DNA of 61,750 nucleotides from Acetobacter farinalis (GCF_011516935.1 NZ_WOTF01000010.1:1-61750), one strand, 5' to 3'; numbered from the stretch's first letter, positions 53,626 through 61,750 are shown. A program made the numbers and translations. Notes: a model not told the origin generated them from the sequence alone.

Positions 53626-55116
53626 ATGATAAGTCTCTTCGATATTTTTAAAGTTGGTATTGGTCCCTCCTCCTCTCACACGGTTGGCCCCATGCGGGCC
53701 GCGGCGCGCTTTGCGGAGGAGTGCGCTGCGCTGGGGCAGACCGCCGCAGGCGGTGCTGTCGCGCAGATCCGGGTGACGCTGTACGGGTCTCTGGCCTGGA
53801 CCGCGACAGGCCACGCCACGGACAAGGCGGTGATTCTGGGGCTGTGTGGCGCGCATCCGGAAACGGTCCAGCCGGACCAGACCGAGGCTATGGTGGCGCA
53901 TGTCCGGGCCACGGGGAGCCTTCCTGCGTGGGGGGACAGGGCACCGGTGCGGTTTCAGCCGGATGTGGATATTCTTCTCGACAAGGAAACCCAGCCGCCC
54001 AAACATCCGAACACCCTTCAGTTCGAAGCGTTTGACGTACAGGGCGCCCTGCTGCTGGCCGCGCGGTTCTGCTCTGTCGGGGGTGGCTTTATCGTGTCTG
54101 AAGAGGCCGTGGAAAGCTCGTCCTATACCATGCCGGATGTGCCGTATGATTTCCGTTCCGGCGCGGATCTGCTGGCGCTTACGCAGAAAACCGGCCTGAG
54201 CATTGCCCAGCTTGTGTTCCGGAATGAATGTGCCCTGCGTCCGGCTGCGGACGTGGTGGCGCATCTGGACCATATTGCCGCGATCATGATGCAGTGCATT
54301 GAACGCGGCCTTGCGCAGGATGGTATTCTGCCGGGCAAGCTGCGTGTCAAACGGCGGGCGCATGCGCTGTATGAGCGGCTGAAAGAGAAAGACCAGCGCA
54401 ACAGCAGCCTGCCGCATGAAATCATGGATTGGGTCAGCCTGTTCGCCATTGCCGTAAATGAGGAAAACGCCGCCGGGGGCCGGGTGGTGACAGCCCCCAC
54501 TAATGGGGCAGCAGGCGTGGTGCCAGCGGTGCTGCGCTACTATCGGGATTATTGCCAGACCTGCCACCAGAGCAGCAGCCATGAGTACGATCAGGGTGCA
54601 GGCCAGAAAGGCGGCCCTGAAGGCAGCCAGACATATGGCGGGCGTTCCGACGGGGAAGAGGCTTCCGAAGCCTTCCGATACGGTATGCGAGATTTTCTGC
54701 TGACAGCCGCCGCCCTTGGCAGCCTGTTCAAGCTGAATGCCTCTATTTCCGGGGCGGAAGTCGGGTGTCAGGGGGAAGTGGGGGTCGCGTCCTCCATGGC
54801 GGCGGCGGGGCTGGCTGCCGTGCTGGGAGCCACACCGGCGCAGGTGGAAAACGCGGCGGAAATTGCCATGGAGCACCATCTGGGCATGACGTGTGACCCG
54901 GTGGGCGGGCTGGTGCAGATCCCTTGTATCGAACGCAACGCCTTTGGCGCGATCAAGGCGATCAATGCGGCCTCACTCGCCTTATGCGGGGATGGAGAGC
55001 ATCGCGTCTCTCTGGATCAGGTGGTGCAGACCATGGCCGAGACAGGCCGGGATATGAACCACCGCTACAAGGAAACATCGCTTGGTGGGCTGGCTATGAA
55101 TTTCCCGGAGTGCTGA
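53626..55116 (+). CDS. sdaA: L-serine ammonia-lyase, iron-sulfur type
   Basis: A 496-residue enzyme that converts L-serine to pyruvate and ammonia with a 4Fe-4S cluster. VGIGPSSSHTVGPM near the start is diagnostic. Cluster cysteines lie in GCQGEVG, MTCDPVGG and IPCIERN. The protein is about 40 residues longer than E. coli SdaA (454). The excess is a hydrophilic insert around residues 305-345 (CQTCHQSSSHEYDQ onward), rich in Gly, Ser and Glu. Its 3' end overlaps the convergent DUF4130 gene by 52 bases. Confidence 0.93.
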   Translation: MISLFDIFKVGIGPSSSHTVGPMRAAARFAEECAALGQTAAGGAVAQIRVTLYGSLAWTATGHATDKAVILGLCGAHPETVQPDQTEAMVAHVRATGSLPAWGDRAPVRFQPDVDILLDKETQPPKHPNTLQFEAFDVQGALLLAARFCSVGGGFIVSEEAVESSSYTMPDVPYDFRSGADLLALTQKTGLSIAQLVFRNECALRPAADVVAHLDHIAAIMMQCIERGLAQDGILPGKLRVKRRAHALYERLKEKDQRNSSLPHEIMDWVSLFAIAVNEENAAGGRVVTAPTNGAAGVVPAVLRYYRDYCQTCHQSSSHEYDQGAGQKGGPEGSQTYGGRSDGEEASEAFRYGMRDFLLTAAALGSLFKLNASISGAEVGCQGEVGVASSMAAAGLAAVLGATPAQVENAAEIAMEHHLGMTCDPVGGLVQIPCIERNAFGAIKAINAASLALCGDGEHRVSLDQVVQTMAETGRDMNHRYKETSLGGLAMNFPEC

Positions 55117-55988
55117 GGGGGAGCTGGTTCCTCTTGCACCGCAGGTGCGGTCGCGCTGCGGCGTTGCTGCAATTTATGGTGGAACGCCGGGGCCGGGCGG
55201 GGGGCCTGCGCGGCCATGGCGGTCACGCGGGCGTCCGCCTCGGCCAGCATGCGTGGGATCAATGTGGTTTCCGGTAGATTCTTCCAGTATTTGCGCGGCA
55301 TTTCAGAAAGCATGGCTTTTGTCTTGATACGTGCCGGATTGAAGGTGGATACATAATAGGTCTGCCAGAGTTGCTCTATGGTGTCTGACAGTTTCGGTTT
55401 TGCGCATGGAACCGGGCTGAAGGCGCAGGTGTCCCCATTCCACGCCAGCGAGCCTTTGGGGGTGAGGATCACCCAGTCCATATCCACAAAGCGTCTTGCG
55501 AAAAACGGTGCCACGCTGGGCAGAATGTAATGGTCCGGCTCAAACCACGCATAAAAGGACCGGCGGCCTGCCTGTGCGGAGCCATGTTCCCGAAAGCGCA
55601 CAAAGGCTGTCATTTTATGCACATCTTTCCGTACTTGCTGATGCATGCGCAGGGCGCGGGCAATGTCCGGGTCTGTCGCGATGCTGGCAAGGGCGGGTTC
55701 TGTCTGCGCACGCCAGAGAATGCGGTAGGCCAGCGCAAAGCGGGTCTTGTCCGCATGGCGGAGAATGGAGCGGAGCAGGGCATGGCACTGGCTGCGCAGA
55801 ACTGGTGGCTGCGCTCCGGCTCTGGCCGGAGGAGGGGATGCCAGCGGGGTGTCAAACAGCGTGGTTTCTTCCGATGTGCCGCGCCATTCAATCTCTTCCG
55901 GCGCGCAGCCAGCCAGAAAGCTCTGGCGGGCGAGAGGGCGCCATGCGGAAAAGGAAGCGTAGTCATCAAGAACGAAGCCGTAGGCCAT
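55065..55988 (-). CDS. DUF4130 putative DNA repair protein (TIGR03915 type)
   Basis: About 307 residues from ATG 55988. The start (YGFVLDDYASFSAWRPLARQ) and the RMHQQVRKDVHKMTAFVRFRE and FARRFVDMDWVILTPKGSLAWN segments are typical of the DUF4130 family that accompanies a radical-SAM partner and often a UdgX-type uracil-DNA glycosylase. Here no glycosylase domain is fused to its C-terminus, which is a Pro/Ala-rich tail. It lies 17 bases downstream of the partner gene. Confidence 0.82.
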   Translation of the reverse strand: MAYGFVLDDYASFSAWRPLARQSFLAGCAPEEIEWRGTSEETTLFDTPLASPPPARAGAQPPVLRSQCHALLRSILRHADKTRFALAYRILWRAQTEPALASIATDPDIARALRMHQQVRKDVHKMTAFVRFREHGSAQAGRRSFYAWFEPDHYILPSVAPFFARRFVDMDWVILTPKGSLAWNGDTCAFSPVPCAKPKLSDTIEQLWQTYYVSTFNPARIKTKAMLSEMPRKYWKNLPETTLIPRMLAEADARVTAMAAQAPRPAPAFHHKLQQRRSATAPAVQEEPAPPQHSGKFIASPPSDVSL

Positions 55989-56005
55989 GGTCGGGCACTC
56001 TGTGG

Positions 56006-57235
56006 TCAGAACAGGGAAAGTTGCTGGGGCTGCGGCAGGAAGAGTTCCCGGAGGTTCTGCCGCTCCGCCAGCCTGCCCGGGGTCCATCCGGTGGCGTAGA
56101 GAAACGGTTTGACCTTGCGGATGGAAACATTCAGCCGCACGAGGTCTTCCAGACGTAACTGCCGGTGGCTGCGGGCGGACAGAATGGCCTGCACGGAGCG
56201 CACGCCAAGCCCCGGCACACGCAGCAGCATTTCTTTGGGCGCGCGGTTCAGGTCCAGAGGGAACAGGGCGCGGTTGGCCAGCGCCCAGGCCAGTTTGGGG
56301 TCCAGCTCAAGGTCCAGCATGCCATCTGGCCGGGCCGCGGTGATTTCTGAAAACTGGAACCCATAAAAGCGGAACAGCCAGTCGGCCTGGTACAGCCTGT
56401 GCTCACGCAGCAGGGGTGGTGCTTTGACAGGCAGAATGGCCGAGGCATCCGGAATAGGGCTGAACGCCGAGTAATAGACGCGCCTCAGCCGGTATCCGGT
56501 ATAAAGGGAGGAACTGCTGGAGAGAATATCGCGGTCAGTTGCCGCATCGGCTCCCACAATCATCTGTGTGCTCTGGCCGCCGGGCGCAAAGCGCGGGGGC
56601 TTGCGCCCTGTGAGGGTACGATCCTTCCCGGCTTCGATATGCGTGCGCATCTCCCCCATGGAGTGGCGGATTTCCGAGGCATGCTTCTGCGGGGCATACG
56701 CTGCCAGACCCTGCTCGGTTGGCATTTCCACGTTAATGGAGAGCCTGTCCGCATACAGGCCGGCTTCCGCCAGCAGGGCAGGGGAGGCGTTGGGAATGGT
56801 CTTGAGGTGGATATAGCCGCGAAAATTATGTGTCTGCCGCAACTCCCGCGCAACGTGCACCATCTGGCTCATGGTGTCATCTGAAGAGCGGATGATGCCG
56901 GAGGAGAGAAACAGCCCTTCAATATAGTTCCGGCGGTAGAATTCCAGTGTCAGCCAGATCACCTCATCCGGGGTAAACCGTGCGCGCGGCACGTTGGAGG
57001 AGGAGCGGTTGATACAATAGGCGCAGTCATAGATGCAGAAGTTGGTCAGCAGGATTTTCAGCAGGGAAATGCAGCGGCCATCCGGTGTGTAGGCATGGCA
57101 GATTCCGTTGCTGACAGACCCCAGCCCTTTTGTGGCTGCGGAATCCCGTTTGCCTGCGCCACTGGAAGAGCAGGAGGCGTCATATTTGGCGGCATCCGAG
57201 AGGAGAGCCAGACGGTCAGACAGGCTTTGCTTCAT
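56006..57235 (-). CDS. Putative DNA modification/repair radical SAM protein (TIGR03916 type)
   Basis: A 409-residue radical-SAM enzyme with the cluster motif CIYDCAYC (C67, C71, C74), the AdoMet-binding GLFLSSGI segment and a C-terminal helix-hairpin-helix (LLRVPGLGVRSVQAILSAR) for DNA binding. Together with DUF4130 it forms a widely conserved but little-studied repair module. The substrate and chemistry are unknown. Confidence 0.88.
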   Translation of the reverse strand: MKQSLSDRLALLSDAAKYDASCSSSGAGKRDSAATKGLGSVSNGICHAYTPDGRCISLLKILLTNFCIYDCAYCINRSSSNVPRARFTPDEVIWLTLEFYRRNYIEGLFLSSGIIRSSDDTMSQMVHVARELRQTHNFRGYIHLKTIPNASPALLAEAGLYADRLSINVEMPTEQGLAAYAPQKHASEIRHSMGEMRTHIEAGKDRTLTGRKPPRFAPGGQSTQMIVGADAATDRDILSSSSSLYTGYRLRRVYYSAFSPIPDASAILPVKAPPLLREHRLYQADWLFRFYGFQFSEITAARPDGMLDLELDPKLAWALANRALFPLDLNRAPKEMLLRVPGLGVRSVQAILSARSHRQLRLEDLVRLNVSIRKVKPFLYATGWTPGRLAERQNLRELFLPQPQQLSLF

Positions 57236-57320
57236 GTGTTCATGATATGTTCTTGTCTGGTGCCATGCAAGTGCTCTCTTGCAGGGGGGGCTGTGTAGGA
57301 GGCCGTAGGGGCTGGCTTGT

Positions 57321-57364
57321 ATAAAAAAGCCGTCCCTCCCTTCAGTTCGGGAAGAGACGGCTTT
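57321..57364 (-). terminator. Terminator of the Hint-domain gene
   Basis: AAAGCCGTC (57326-57334) pairs with GACGGCTTT (57356-57364). On the minus strand the stem is followed by TTTTTTAT. It lies about 50 bases beyond the Hint gene stop and upstream of the radical-SAM gene. Confidence 0.85.
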
Positions 57365-57412
57365 CTTTATGGATCTTTCGCAGTCCCCGTGCTGAGCACA
57401 GGTGACGGAAAA

Positions 57413-59095
57413 TCAGGCGGACATGCGTTTGGCCGGTGTGATCACATAGGGGCCCGCCGCACGGATTTCGAGAGTCAGAAGCCCCATTTCCCCCTGCGTT
57501 TCATCATGCAGTGGCAGGACAGCATTTCCGTCAGTCCATGCCCAGTCAGCCTGCGGCTCTCTGGCATACCAGCCGGTTGGTCTGACATCCTCAAGATGCG
57601 TGGTGATGGATGTTGAAGGGGTTTTTGCTCCCGTAAAATGAATACCTGCGACAGCGACACCCATATAACGGCGATCATTTGCAAAAGGTCCGACAACGTC
57701 TACCGGGCGGCTTGCATTCGAGAGGATGCGTACCGTGTGTGTGTTGGGAGGGAGCATGAAACGATAGAATGTTCCGTCCTGCCGGATTGGCCGGATACGC
57801 GCGCCTGTATTTGTCAGCAGGTGCAGGTTGCTCTCTGTTGTGAGAACCGGCGCGTTTTTATCAGCCTGAAGGCCCTTTATCTGCGCCACGGCTTTGAGGT
57901 GATGATAGAGGCGTTTGACAGAGGCCTGATCGACATCCAGGGGGGCGGCTGCGTCATTTGTCCAGCTTCGCGCAACACCCCGCAGCATGACCACAGGGCC
58001 ATTTTGCTGGAACGATGCGCGATTACCTGTGTCCAGATAACTTTCAGTCAGCATACCATCTGCCGTGATGACGGAATGCTGTTCTGTTTCTATGTGATAA
58101 TAGTCGTAGGACAGGATGGATTTGTCGTAAAAAATGGAGGCACCATTGACCAGCATGCGCACAGGAACGAACCGGTTTTCAAAAAACAGGCAATGTTCGG
58201 CTGTAATCAGCATATCCTTGTAGGGCACCCCTTCTGCGATCGCATTTTTCAGAACACGAACTGGGTAGCCTGCTTCATCATCACGCAGGCCGGGGCGGAC
58301 TGTAGCGCGTGCTTTCCCTGCCCAGGTGACTGGTTGAGAGATGTTTTGGCCGCTTTTCCAGTCAAAAGTAATGATGTCATCACCAATCCCGATATGTTCT
58401 ACAGCGACATCTCCATTCGGTGTGCGGATCATGCTGCCAGCAAGAAAGCAAACGAGAACAGTGTCAGCCGTAAGATAGGTTTTTCCACCTATTGTCTTGA
58501 CGGTGAAAGTTGTTCCTTCATTTGCTGTAGGTAACTGAAAGGATGCGGTTCCGCTGATAGGTTGTCCGTTTTCGGTAAGAGTATAAACGCCCTGTGCAAA
58601 CATGTAATTATCTGCGGTGATACCATCCAGAATAATGGTATCCCCTTTGCTGATATTTGTTATGTATTCAATAATGCTGGGCGTTGTTCCCGCTGCGACT
58701 TCAATGGTTCCACCGGTCCCGTCAAACTGGATCAAACCCGGAGTGGTTGTGGCATAGCCCCCAAGAATAAGTGTGCCACCGTTACTGACAAGCACTTTGG
58801 AACCAGAGGCAATGACATCTGCGTTGGTCAAGCTAAGGGTGCCGTTTACGGTTACTGTCGTGGGGTTGTCGGTGTTTCCGATCTGCCATCCGTGTCCGTT
58901 GATTGTGGTGTTGGAATCAATAATGACATTAATGCCTGAAGTCGGGCCGGATACGGTATCACCATCCTGTGCTGACGTGATGGTAATTGTACTGTTATTC
59001 GTGGTGGTTACGGTACCGTTTGTGCCCCATCCAGTATCTGGGGTGCTTCCGTAATCCAAGGTAACGGAAGGGTTTGACGGAAGTACACGTGACAT
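57413..59095 (-). CDS. Hint-domain (hedgehog/intein-like) surface-type protein
   Basis: A 560-residue protein without a classical signal peptide. Residues 20-210 are Thr/Asn/Gly-rich beta-repeats (TVNGTLSLTNADVIASGSK, GGTLILGG) of autotransporter/adhesin style. From Cys216, VCFLAGSMIRTPNGDVAVEH starts a Hint_2 domain, with TAEHCLF and IETEQHSVITADGMLTESY later in it. Such proteins are frequent in acetic acid bacteria; self-cleavage at the Cys is possible but unproven. The base composition is lower in GC than its neighbours. A hairpin hides its ribosome site. Confidence 0.82.
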   Translation of the reverse strand: MSRVLPSNPSVTLDYGSTPDTGWGTNGTVTTTNNSTITITSAQDGDTVSGPTSGINVIIDSNTTINGHGWQIGNTDNPTTVTVNGTLSLTNADVIASGSKVLVSNGGTLILGGYATTTPGLIQFDGTGGTIEVAAGTTPSIIEYITNISKGDTIILDGITADNYMFAQGVYTLTENGQPISGTASFQLPTANEGTTFTVKTIGGKTYLTADTVLVCFLAGSMIRTPNGDVAVEHIGIGDDIITFDWKSGQNISQPVTWAGKARATVRPGLRDDEAGYPVRVLKNAIAEGVPYKDMLITAEHCLFFENRFVPVRMLVNGASIFYDKSILSYDYYHIETEQHSVITADGMLTESYLDTGNRASFQQNGPVVMLRGVARSWTNDAAAPLDVDQASVKRLYHHLKAVAQIKGLQADKNAPVLTTESNLHLLTNTGARIRPIRQDGTFYRFMLPPNTHTVRILSNASRPVDVVGPFANDRRYMGVAVAGIHFTGAKTPSTSITTHLEDVRPTGWYAREPQADWAWTDGNAVLPLHDETQGEMGLLTLEIRAAGPYVITPAKRMSA

Positions 59096-59101
59096 TTTTG
59101 A

Positions 59102-59133
59102 GCCTTTCCTAATTCCTGAATTAGGGGAAAGGC
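59102..59133 (-). promoter_or_regulatory. Hairpin over the ribosome site of the Hint gene
   Basis: GCCTTTCC (59102-59109) pairs with GGAAAGGC (59126-59133), and TAATTC pairs with GAATTA inside, leaving a two-base bulge and a two-base loop. On the minus strand the GGAAAGG arm is the likely ribosome site six bases before the ATG at 59095, so the stem can block translation. Confidence 0.6.
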
Positions 59134-59314
59134 GGTCATTTATTTTTTTTAATTTAAATTAACGTTTTTATTGCGCAAACAGCGCGTCGTTGGTAGATAA
59201 ACGAGTGCGTCGTTACATAGGTGAGGCGGTGTGATTCGCTCTTGCTTAAATCAGGATTTATGCAAAAAGCTGATGTGATAGGACCTTCATTCTCATGGAA
59301 TGAAAGGATGTTGG
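59134..59314. promoter_or_regulatory. AT-rich divergent promoter region with short direct repeats
   Basis: Between the Hint gene and the recombinase. A run of eight T and AATTTAAATT (59150-59159) are AT-rich promoter-like signals. GCGTCGTT occurs twice in direct orientation about 22 bases apart (59184-59215 region). TTCATTC...GAATGAA brackets bases just before the recombinase ribosome site. These could be recombinase binding subsites. Confidence 0.4.
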
Positions 59315-59887
59315 ATGAGCCGGAAAATAGGGTATGCACGGGTGAGTACTGTCGGGCAAACCCTTGATACGCAAATAAAAAAATTAAAGGCTTTTGAGTG
59401 CGTCAAAATATACCGGGAGAAGGTGAGCGGGGCTGATGCGCGAAGAGTTCAGCTTCAGAAACTGATTAGCAGCCTGCAGGAAGGGGACACCGTTGTTGTC
59501 ACCAGAATTGATCGGCTTGCACGAAGTACTTTTGATCTTTTTGCTATAGTTAAAGATATCACAAATAAAAAATCCCAGTTCTATTCTTTGTCTGAGCCTT
59601 GGGTGGATACTTGCACCAGTACAGGTCGTCTGATGCTGGCCGTGTTGGGGGGGCTGGCTGATGTGGAGCGGGATCTGATCCGCATCAGGACCGCTGAGGG
59701 GCGGATGCGGGCTATTGAACGGGGTAAACGTATGGGAAGGCCGCCCCGTATCTTGCCGGAGCAGCGGCTTGAAATTGCCAGAAGGAGAGAGGCTGGAGAA
59801 ACATTGAAAACTCTGGCAACAGCTTTTGGAATCAGTGAGACGACTGTGTCACGCATTGCCAGCCGTTGTGAAACAGTGAAGCAGTAG
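59315..59887 (+). CDS. Serine recombinase of the resolvase/invertase family
   Basis: 190 residues from ATG 59315 with AAAGGA upstream. The catalytic N-terminal domain begins GYARVSTVGQTLDTQ with Ser11 and Arg9, and the conserved TRIDRLARS and the ERDLIRIRTAEGRMRAIERG helix follow. The C-terminal 40 residues form a helix-turn-helix (TLATAFGISETTVSRIA). The size fits Tn3 resolvases and DNA invertases. Base composition is AT-rich like the region around it, which suggests transfer. It is divergent from the Hint gene. Confidence 0.92.
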   Translation: MSRKIGYARVSTVGQTLDTQIKKLKAFECVKIYREKVSGADARRVQLQKLISSLQEGDTVVVTRIDRLARSTFDLFAIVKDITNKKSQFYSLSEPWVDTCTSTGRLMLAVLGGLADVERDLIRIRTAEGRMRAIERGKRMGRPPRILPEQRLEIARRREAGETLKTLATAFGISETTVSRIASRCETVKQ

Positions 59888-59899
59888 CTGCGTGAAAGG

Positions 59900-60062
59900 C
59901 CTTTGAGGAAAGCGGCGCGCTGGCCTTCCCTGAAGACCAGAGCCAATCGGCGCTCAAGCGAGCAGGAGCATGATGGGGTTGTTCCGTGTCGTCTTTTATC
60001 GGAAGGCGATACGGACCATTCAGAGACCACGCATCATCATGGGCATCAGACGGATACACTGT
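59900..60062 (-). pseudogene. Degenerate N-terminal fragment of an IS5/IS4-type transposase
   Basis: On the minus strand a frame starting near 60061 reads VYPSDAHDDAWSLNGPYRLP, similar to the YPSDxxDxxW start of IS5-group transposases. After about 25 codons similarity shifts frame (GRPARRFPQRPF resembles the WRLLPRDFPP region). No intact element or terminal repeats were seen. This is a weak call. Confidence 0.3.
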
Positions 60063-60130
60063 GCGAGCAGCCAACTCCGCCCGCTCTGCACCGATCATGA
60101 CAGGCAGCGCATGATATCCGCCCTGTGGCC

Positions 60131-61468
60131 TCAAGAGGGAATTTTTAAAGAATCCAGATCTTGGAAAAAACTTTCAGGATTAGTGATATCCTTCACATTT
60201 TTTGTCAGAATGGGCACTTCAATCATCGCGCCACCCTTACTCGCCTGACTGATCCCTCTTATTTCAAGAGTTCCATCCCATGAGAGACGCGCCAGATACC
60301 GGCCGGGCAGAAACCCGACATCAGGGGCGGGAGAGGGTGATGGATCGGGTGCAGAATCATCTTTGTCCAGTGGGGCACCGGCAGGAGGGCGGTCCAGAAG
60401 AAGCTTGCCGGGTTCCAGAGTGGGGAGATTGCTCTGGAGCCAGTCCCAGTCCGCATCAGTCAGGAATTCCTGCTGGCGGAAGGCTGGATCAATAAAGGGA
60501 ACATCATAAGTATAACGAATTTCGACCTGTGCTGCGCGCCGTTCCTCTACCAGATAACGGGCCAGAGCCGGGAGTTCATGAAAATTGGATTTATAAGCCA
60601 TAATGACATAACGCAGGGCAACGGACGAGTTATTGTCATCAAACGCGGTGATAAGCTTGTTCCAGTTTTCCATAAATATTGGAAACCGTGCGCCTTTTCG
60701 CATCAGTTCGTAAATCTCCGGTGTGAGAGATTCAAGCGAGATGTTGATATGGTCAATCCCGCTTCTGGCGAGGTTCTGGAAATAGGTGTTGGGCATCCGG
60801 CGTGCGATATTTGATGTGAAAAACACCTTTTTTCGCATGGGATCAGGGATTGCCTGTAGAAATGACAGAAAATCAGGATGAAGTGAAGGTTCATGGAGGC
60901 AGGAAAACCAGAACTCTCCATCTTTGGTATACGGCATCAGACGAAGTGCGGCGTCCAGAGTTTCGCGTGACATGAAATTGGTTTTACGGACAGTGCTGTA
61001 GTCATACAAGCAGAACGGGCAACGGAGATTGCAATTATCGACGATATCCATAGCAACATGCAGAAGCGGCTGCGCGGATGTCAGATTGGGGGAGAAAGGA
61101 ATTTCCTTTCCGTTGGGGACGCGTATGCGAAGCTGGGCTCGCTCCGTGGGGGTGATCGGGCGTGTCAGGTGGAACCAGAAACCATACAGGCGGCTTGCGT
61201 CACCAACACCCATAATGCCGTGATGAAACTGATCCGCCACGACAGTGCCGAGGGTTTCTCCCGTTTCTGGCAGGAAGGCTTCTACAGCCAGACGTTCAAC
61301 CGGATCATCCGGGTTCATGGCCCACCCATGCACATGCCGTTCGCTGATTTGATCCACAAAGCCAAGCAGCGGCTGGTCACTGTATTCTTTTTTTATAGAC
61401 TGATCTTTGGCGCGAGAGCTCCTGAAGGTTCTCAAGATTTTTTGTTTGAATTTTCTGATGCAGTTCAT
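60131..61468 (-). CDS. Radical SAM protein with an N-terminal beta-domain
   Basis: A 445-residue protein. Residues 35-105 (GFVDQISERHVHGWAMNPDD and GFWFHLTRPI) are a beta-rich module like those found fused to glycan-related enzymes in acetic acid bacteria. The radical-SAM core starts at CNLRCPFC (C146, C150, C153), with FTSNIARR and INISLESLTPEIYELMRKGA following. The C-terminal 100 residues, with a Pro/Asp-rich linker, lack the cysteines of a SPASM domain. The role is unknown: peptide or sugar modification are both open. A short peptide ORF diverges at 61586. Confidence 0.82.
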   Translation of the reverse strand: MNCIRKFKQKILRTFRSSRAKDQSIKKEYSDQPLLGFVDQISERHVHGWAMNPDDPVERLAVEAFLPETGETLGTVVADQFHHGIMGVGDASRLYGFWFHLTRPITPTERAQLRIRVPNGKEIPFSPNLTSAQPLLHVAMDIVDNCNLRCPFCLYDYSTVRKTNFMSRETLDAALRLMPYTKDGEFWFSCLHEPSLHPDFLSFLQAIPDPMRKKVFFTSNIARRMPNTYFQNLARSGIDHINISLESLTPEIYELMRKGARFPIFMENWNKLITAFDDNNSSVALRYVIMAYKSNFHELPALARYLVEERRAAQVEIRYTYDVPFIDPAFRQQEFLTDADWDWLQSNLPTLEPGKLLLDRPPAGAPLDKDDSAPDPSPSPAPDVGFLPGRYLARLSWDGTLEIRGISQASKGGAMIEVPILTKNVKDITNPESFFQDLDSLKIPS

Positions 61469-61585
61469 GCGAGCGCCTTGATTTTCATGAAATACGTTTG
61501 AGTCTATTCCTTCAGTATTACACGATCCCGCAGAAAAAAGCGATTGCTCCGTCCGTATCTGGAACTGGGAGAAAGAGAGTGAAGC

Positions 61586-61684
61586 ATGAACGGTATCCTT
61601 CCATTTAACTTTTCAGACGGTGTTGCTTTGCTTCTGGCAGGTGGAGGGATCGAAGAACCGTTGATTGATGTGCTTGGCCAGTAA
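61586..61684 (+). CDS. Possible 32-residue peptide, in-frame extension after a stop
   Basis: ATG 61586 starts MNGILPFNFSDGVALLLAGG and stops at TAA 61682. A purine-rich GAAAGAGAGTGAAG lies before it. The same frame continues after the stop for 15 codons (FLGFGDLIDGFLESF) to a TGA at 61730-61732, and the continuation repeats the acidic-hydrophobic style of the first part. This may be an originally 48-residue peptide broken by one base change, or chance. It diverges from the radical-SAM gene. Confidence 0.35.
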   Translation: MNGILPFNFSDGVALLLAGGGIEEPLIDVLGQ

Positions 61685-61750
61685 TTTCTGGGTTTTGGCG
61701 ATTTGATTGACGGTTTTCTGGAGAGCTTTTGATCTGCGTTTTGAGCAGAT

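Noticed and set aside
1..61750. tRNA, rRNA or intact prophage
   Set aside because: No cloverleaf-like segments with a T-loop sequence, no rRNA-like conserved stretches and no phage structural genes were noticed by eye. A tRNAscan or Infernal run would settle it.

Overview
The window looks like chromosomal DNA from an acetic acid bacterium (family Acetobacteraceae, most likely Acetobacter or a close relative). The basis is a membrane-bound PQQ glucose dehydrogenase, a three-subunit flavin/cytochrome c dehydrogenase of the gluconate/sorbitol dehydrogenase type, several TonB-dependent receptors, a Hint-domain surface-type protein, and fairly GC-rich coding sequence broken by a few AT-rich islands. 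The genus is inferred, not proven.

Layout. 1-3953: the right end of an IS630-type element sits inside a TonB-dependent receptor gene, followed by an overlapping APH-fold kinase and a PnuC-type transporter (probable vitamin or nucleoside salvage operon). 4092-5849: a JmjC/FIH-like hydroxylase diverges from a small protein made of four 22-23-residue repeats. 5897-13286: CPBP-like membrane protein, purU, a gap with a probable orphan cobalamin riboswitch and DnaA boxes, DUF488, hmp/nsrR with a near-perfect NsrR operator, a PiT phosphate transporter, a broken CDI-type immunity gene and an SDR. 13422-15347: a double-glycine-leader peptide and an unrecognised 446-aa protein. 15597-29989: mostly housekeeping and envelope genes (DMT transporter, crcB, cold-shock protein, phosphoesterase, VOC, GNAT, acyltransferase, GtrII-like protein, diiron protein, thioesterase, AMP nucleosidase, UvrD-like helicase, LytTR regulator).

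30011-41764: periplasmic oxidation block: a TonB-type protein, the three-subunit dehydrogenase, an M13 metallopeptidase, an outer-membrane channel-like protein and the PQQ glucose dehydrogenase. 41807-49257: a self-contained regulon with a GntR/FCD repressor, a D-amino-acid-oxidase-like flavoenzyme, a TonB receptor, an MFS carrier and a D-2-hydroxyacid dehydrogenase. Two related palindromes overlap its two divergent promoters. 49466-55116: another TonB receptor behind a structured leader, a ProP-like carrier and L-serine dehydratase. 55065-57235: the DUF4130 / radical-SAM DNA-repair pair. 57413-61684: a Hint protein whose ribosome site lies in a hairpin, a serine recombinase, a transposase relic, a radical-SAM enzyme and a short divergent peptide ORF.

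The strongest candidate for an undescribed system is the FIH-like hydroxylase paired with the four-repeat protein (4092-5849). Next are the GntR regulon of unknown substrate and the GG-leader peptide pair.
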